Shown here: piece after piece, positions 59,991-64,000 of the stretch | Numbering within the stretch: position 1 is the stretch's first letter | How the letters are laid out: each line of letters begins with the position of its first letter | Source: Cunninghamella blakesleeana | Taxonomy: Eukaryota; Mucoromycota; Mucoromycetes; Mucorales; Cunninghamellaceae | Reading direction: 5' to 3' | Assembly: GCA_017871115.1 (NCBI GenBank) | Contig: JAFCIZ010000002.1 | Span: forward strand, 1,881,501 to 1,945,500 | Length of the DNA: 64,000 nt | Position numbers and translations under genes: made by a program | Notes under the pieces: model-generated | Told to the model about the DNA's origin: nothing | The model's input: only the letters and a program-made list of their open reading frames with translations | Database searches by the model: none

Positions 59991-60502
59991 ATGATCATAG
60001 TAATATGTAATAATAATATAGATGTAGATAGTATTACATATATATATATATATATATACATTCAAAAGTATATACTTTATTTGGCATATCAAAAAGATCA
60101 AAAAAAAAAGTCATCTTGCATACAAATTACTGAAACATGAAGAGAAATAAATAATATTTGCGCCTCTTTATTTTTTATTTTTTACTTATGCATCTCTTAT
60201 TTATTTATTTATTATCTTTTTATAAACTTAATCTATTAAAATATACATGAAGTGATAAACAAAATTATATATTTTAATACCTCAATACCCATATTACTAA
60301 TATTTACCCACACTTTTCAATTTCAATAATAAATATTACATTTTTTATTGTATAATTTACATCTAGTATATCGCATCTATGTTTATTTATATTTATATTT
60401 ATATATTTGTGTATTTACGTATATATTTATATATCACTATAAGCGTTATCGAATTATGATATAAAAAAAACAATAATAATGATAAAGAATAAAATCACCA
60501 CT
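59991..60502. other. Intergenic between convergent genes
   Basis: 512 nt, AT-rich, both flanking genes ending. No gene is visible; (TA)n near 60038-60058. Confidence 0.45.
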
Positions 60503-63104
60503 CTAAGCCCACTATATATACAATAAAATAAAATAAAAGAATGATTAGTTTTTACTCATAATAGTAATAATAAAATAATGTCAATTATATGTATTAAAAA
60601 AAGAGAGTTGTTTATATATACGTGATGATCGCACTTACCAAATCACGAAGGTATTTTCCACTTGACATCCAAGATATTAATTTTTTATTAGCTTCCAATG
60701 TATCCAATTGTTCATGATGAGAAAGTATTTCCACAAAGGCATCATTCACATCTTTAGCCATTCCTTTAGCATCTCCACATACATAAATAGCCGCATCTTC
60801 GTTGGTAAGAAGATGATATAATTTATCACTATCTTCTTTGATTAAATCTTGTACATATACTTTCTTATTAGGATCTTGTCGACTAACGGCTACTCTTAAT
60901 GATTGAACCGTACCATCTTTTACATACGTGTCCCATTCTTCTTCAAATAAATAGTCTTTAGTTTTATCCCGACATCCATCATAAACATGAATAGCACCAA
61001 ATTCTTTCAAAGTATCTCTTGTAGGATGTGTACCAATACCTCCCATCTTTTGACGAATTAAACGTTGGGCCTGACGGTGTTGTACAAAACCTAATAAAGG
61101 TGCAATACCAGTACCAGGGCCAATAAGAATTAAAGGCCGTTTTGTATCTGTTGGTAAAACAAAAGCATTACTATTTCTTAAAAAGAGAGGTATCTTAATA
61201 TCTGAAAGAGATAATTGTTGTTGTTGCTCTCCTTTAAATGGCACTTTTCCTGTGATAATATCTAACCAAGGTGTAGCTACCCCTTTACGTTGAATTCCTT
61301 TTGATGATGTCCATTCTACAATATTAAATGCAAAATGTATTTTACCACGATGCTTTAATGGTGAATTGGCAATAGAATAATAACGAGGTTGATGAGGTGG
61401 TAAAACATCTAATAAATGTGAAATAGGTGGATGACATGATGGGAAGGTGGATAAAATATCTAATAAAGTAGGTGTTTGTTCACGTATAGCATTGAATTGA
61501 CTAACGCCTTGTTTACTACAAATATACATCAATTTGGTTTTTTCTCCAATATCGGTAGTGTGCTCGGCCAAGACACGGAAAAGAGCTTTTCTTGGGCTAG
61601 AGGTTAGATCCACGCCATATCTTAAAATATCAGCTAGTGTAACGGAATGGGCATTTGCTAAATGAGAAGGTAAATCTATAGAATTATTTATAAAATAAAA
61701 TAAATGAAATATAAAGTAATATTAAGTCAATTCATGATTGGAATTCGATATTGTTATCTTTTTTTAGTATTGAAAATAAAATAAATAAAACACGATAAAA
61801 AATAATAATACTTACTTTCACCCTTAATATCATGTAAAACATTATAACCATCTGCAAAGTTGGGGGCCAAACGATCAATAAGAGCATGAACTAAATCTTC
61901 ATCATTGGGAGCCACTACGCCAAAAGCATCACCAGGCTCAAAATGAAGTTCATTATCTACATCCAATTCCAAAAACAAAGTTCTCTTGACAGCATCCTTT
62001 GTTGTAAGACATTTTAAAGAAGAAATAGATGCATATATTAAAGGATTAGGTGTGATTACAAAATCAGGCACCTTTCGATTCATAACTGTAGTTGTATCAT
62101 TTATATGTGTCGAAGTCGCTAAAGAGGTCCATTGGATATTGGGAGGTGTTGCCTTGGGAAGACCAGTTAATTTAATTCCTTCCGTTAAACCTGAATAGTC
62201 TATATCTAATGGATTTCCTTTAATCACAGGAGCGGCAGATCCTATATTTTCTACTAATGTATTAGGAAGGTTGAGATATTTCTTGACAGGATCAGGTATG
62301 CCCATTTTACGTCCTTTCATTGAATATGGATCAGGTTTTTCTTCTTCTGCTATTTTTGGAGAAATGGTTGTCTTTGCTAAAGTTTCTGATAATGGATCAA
62401 CAGAGGATGGAGTTTGTTCAACGTTTTCATGTCTTTTTAAAACATTTGGTAAATGGTCCCATAATTTTTCAATCCAAGGGTCAACCACGTTTTCCAACCT
62501 ACGTTATTATTATCATTAAAAAAGAAAAAAAAGGATAGGATGTTAGATATTTAGAATAAATAAATAATTTAATATATTTATTTATTTAAGCTTATACACT
62601 ATATATATATGCCTTACCCTTCAGCATCATCGGCAAGACCTTTTTCATAAAATACTGTTGCATTCAATTCCTTACATTTTTTTTCAATACGTTTTACTGT
62701 ATTGTTGAAGTTACTATAATTTGTATCACCCAAACCCAAAAGAGTAATTTTTCTACCCAAGAAATAATCTTTATCCTTTTGTCGTCTTAAAAAGCGCCAA
62801 AACTTGAGAGCATTATCTGGAGGATCACCATCACCTGTGTTAGAAGATACAAATATGACTACACCAGCAGTATCAATAGTACTCTATACAGAAAAGAAGA
62901 AGACGTATTGGTTGATAAAATAATAAAAAATAAACAATAAATAATAAATATTAATAATATTAATAATACCTTTTCATAATCATTCATAAGAACACATTCA
63001 CCTTTATATCCTCTTTGAGTAGCTTCAGTATGAATATTTTTCGCAATCCATTCGGCACTTCCAGTTTGAGAAGCCCATAATATTAAATAATTTTCAGCAA
63101 GCAT
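60503..63104 (-). CDS. MTRR: Methionine synthase reductase (MTRR-like diflavin reductase)
   Basis: NADPH-FAD-FMN reductase that reactivates cobalamin-dependent methionine synthase. Five exons give 709 aa: 63104-62970, 62883-62618, 62498-61816, 61675-60639, 60511-60503. No N-terminal membrane anchor, unlike cytochrome P450 reductase. Flavodoxin domain 1-150 with ASQTGSAE (11-18), SSNTGDGDPPDNA and LLGLGDTNYSNFN, then LADDAEGLENVVDPWI, which parallels human MTRR. The FAD domain contains FPSCHPPISHLLDVLPPHQPRYYS (RYYS 459-462), again MTRR-like. NADPH site GPGTGIAP (547-554) and CGDAKGMAKDV. Human MTRR is about 700 aa. The last exon is 9 nt, giving W708-A709-stop after KYLRDL, restoring the flavin-stacking Trp of this family. 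Reading through the final GTAAGT instead would give ..VSAIITYI. Tah18/NDOR1 and CPR were considered and fit less well. Confidence 0.9.
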
Positions 63105-64000
63105 ATTTTTTTTAAAATAAATTGCGTAGTAAAAAAAAAAAAAGTAAGTGAAAGAGATACGAAAAGGAAAAAAAAAAAATTGAGCTTAAATTTTTTTGAG
63201 CTTTAATTATTGAAAAAAATAGATGACTTGTCTCAGCCTCATCTATTATTCATCAATGGCGCCATTACATAAAGTTGCATAATATTCTTTATATTAAATT
63301 TTACATATTTATATTATTTTACTATAGATACAAATTCATATTTTTAATATATTACTTATAATCAATGTTTATAATGTATTATATATATAATATTACACTC
63401 ATAAAAATATACAAATAAATAAATCAAATAGAATAATCTTGAGCTTTATTTCGCAAGAGTTAGCGCATAAAATTAAGATCAGAAATTGAAGTTAATTTTT
63501 TCTCTGTATAAAAAAAACTATAATGTATATATATATATCGTTTCTTCTTTTAAAAACATAAAATAAAAATAAATAGAACGAATATCTATTTTTTTATTGA
63601 GTATATATACTCATACTCGGTTAAATAAAAAAAAAAAAAACAGTAAAGAAGTTTCCCTGAACTACCACTATGATTGTTTTTTCTTAACCAAGAATGAGCT
63701 TTATGGTTACACAATAAAGGATGGAAAATGTATACGGACTTTAGTAATGAAGTTTGAAAGAAAAAAAATTACAGTGTAATTAACATGTTGCAAAAAAATT
63801 ATAGAGATCATTTATTCTTTCATTCTCAACTTCTGATTTAATATACATTAACAACATTTTAACGTATATTTATCTTTTTTTTTAATACCATTACTATACT
63901 ATTTATCTAATTAAACTTATATCTATAAAAGCTGTCCTTTTTTTTTAGAATGTTTTAAAGATGTGCATTATTGTTAGGATGGTTTTAATTTTTTTAATTG
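63105..64000. other. Right-edge region upstream of MTRR
   Basis: Contains the MTRR promoter and about 700 nt more. A less AT-rich stretch at about 63640-63780 has a plus-strand open frame without an initiating ATG (ends at 63779) whose second half looks protein-like; it could be an exon fragment or chance. Nothing else is supported. Confidence 0.35.

Noticed and set aside
60612..60638. MTRR ending in VSAIITYI
   Set aside because: It reads through a consensus GTAAGT donor and lacks the conserved terminal Trp; the 9-nt exon restores it.
60503..63104. NADPH-cytochrome P450 reductase or Tah18 identity
   Set aside because: No N-terminal anchor, so not a typical CPR; the linker and FAD-domain segments follow methionine synthase reductase rather than Tah18.
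63597..63779. 60-codon pl-strand frame near the right edge as a gene
   Set aside because: It lacks an ATG before its protein-like half, and no splice partner is visible within the window.
1..64000. CRISPR arrays, bacterial operons, phage or virus insertions
   Set aside because: The window is eukaryotic throughout; no regularly spaced direct repeats with unique spacers and no viral genes were seen.

Overview
This window is nuclear DNA of a filamentous fungus, very probably an early-diverging one (Mucoromycota, Mucorales-like). It is extremely AT-rich, with many short spliceosomal introns in most genes, poly-A/T and (TA)n tracts everywhere, and ATG starts in A-rich context. The gene content is clearly fungal: kinesin-1 with an IAK tail, a Cdc12-type septin, a Whi3/Scw1-type RNA-binding protein, an AVT transporter and isocitrate lyase. 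Two features are rare or absent in Dikarya: a methionine synthase reductase and an AT-AC intron. All exon models below were built by hand by matching splice sites, reading phase and family alignment from memory. I placed about 106 introns.

Layout: tRNA-Gly(GCC) at the left edge; a 3.4-kb gene-poor block of decayed, mutually similar repeats (0.4-3.4 kb); a small unknown ORF; then minus-strand isocitrate lyase, mitochondrial presequence protease CYM1 and the glutamate-cysteine ligase modifier subunit (3.8-13.7 kb); a possible 62-residue two-exon gene (14.4-14.6 kb); INO80 (+, 15.1-21.8 kb); RPB7 (-) divergent from a MARCH5-like RING-CH protein (+); a Byr4/Bfa1-like protein (-); VPS11 (-); a mitochondrial-looking membrane protein (-); a HIT-family HNT1 (-); an LEA2-like membrane protein (-); kinesin-1 (+); septin CDC12 (-); INO1 (-); a Whi3/Scw1-type RRM protein (-); an amino-acid transporter (-); arginyl-tRNA synthetase (+) convergent with methionine synthase reductase (-).

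There is no operon-like logic; these are ordinary housekeeping genes. Some links exist: CYM1, the MARCH5-like protein and the 34.5-kb protein point to mitochondria; GCLM and MTRR to sulfur/one-carbon metabolism; INO80 and INO1 are historically linked through inositol-dependent transcription; kinesin, septin, Byr4-like and VPS11 serve hyphal growth, septation and vacuolar traffic.

Most notable: (1) an AT-AC, U12-type intron in VPS11 that is the only splice solution restoring a conserved segment; (2) a methionine synthase reductase gene, implying cobalamin-dependent methionine synthesis in this fungus; (3) its last exon is only 9 nt and supplies the conserved C-terminal Trp; (4) a 16-nt internal exon in HNT1; (5) a possible unannotated small gene at 14.4-14.6 kb; (6) the decayed repeat cluster beside the tRNA gene.
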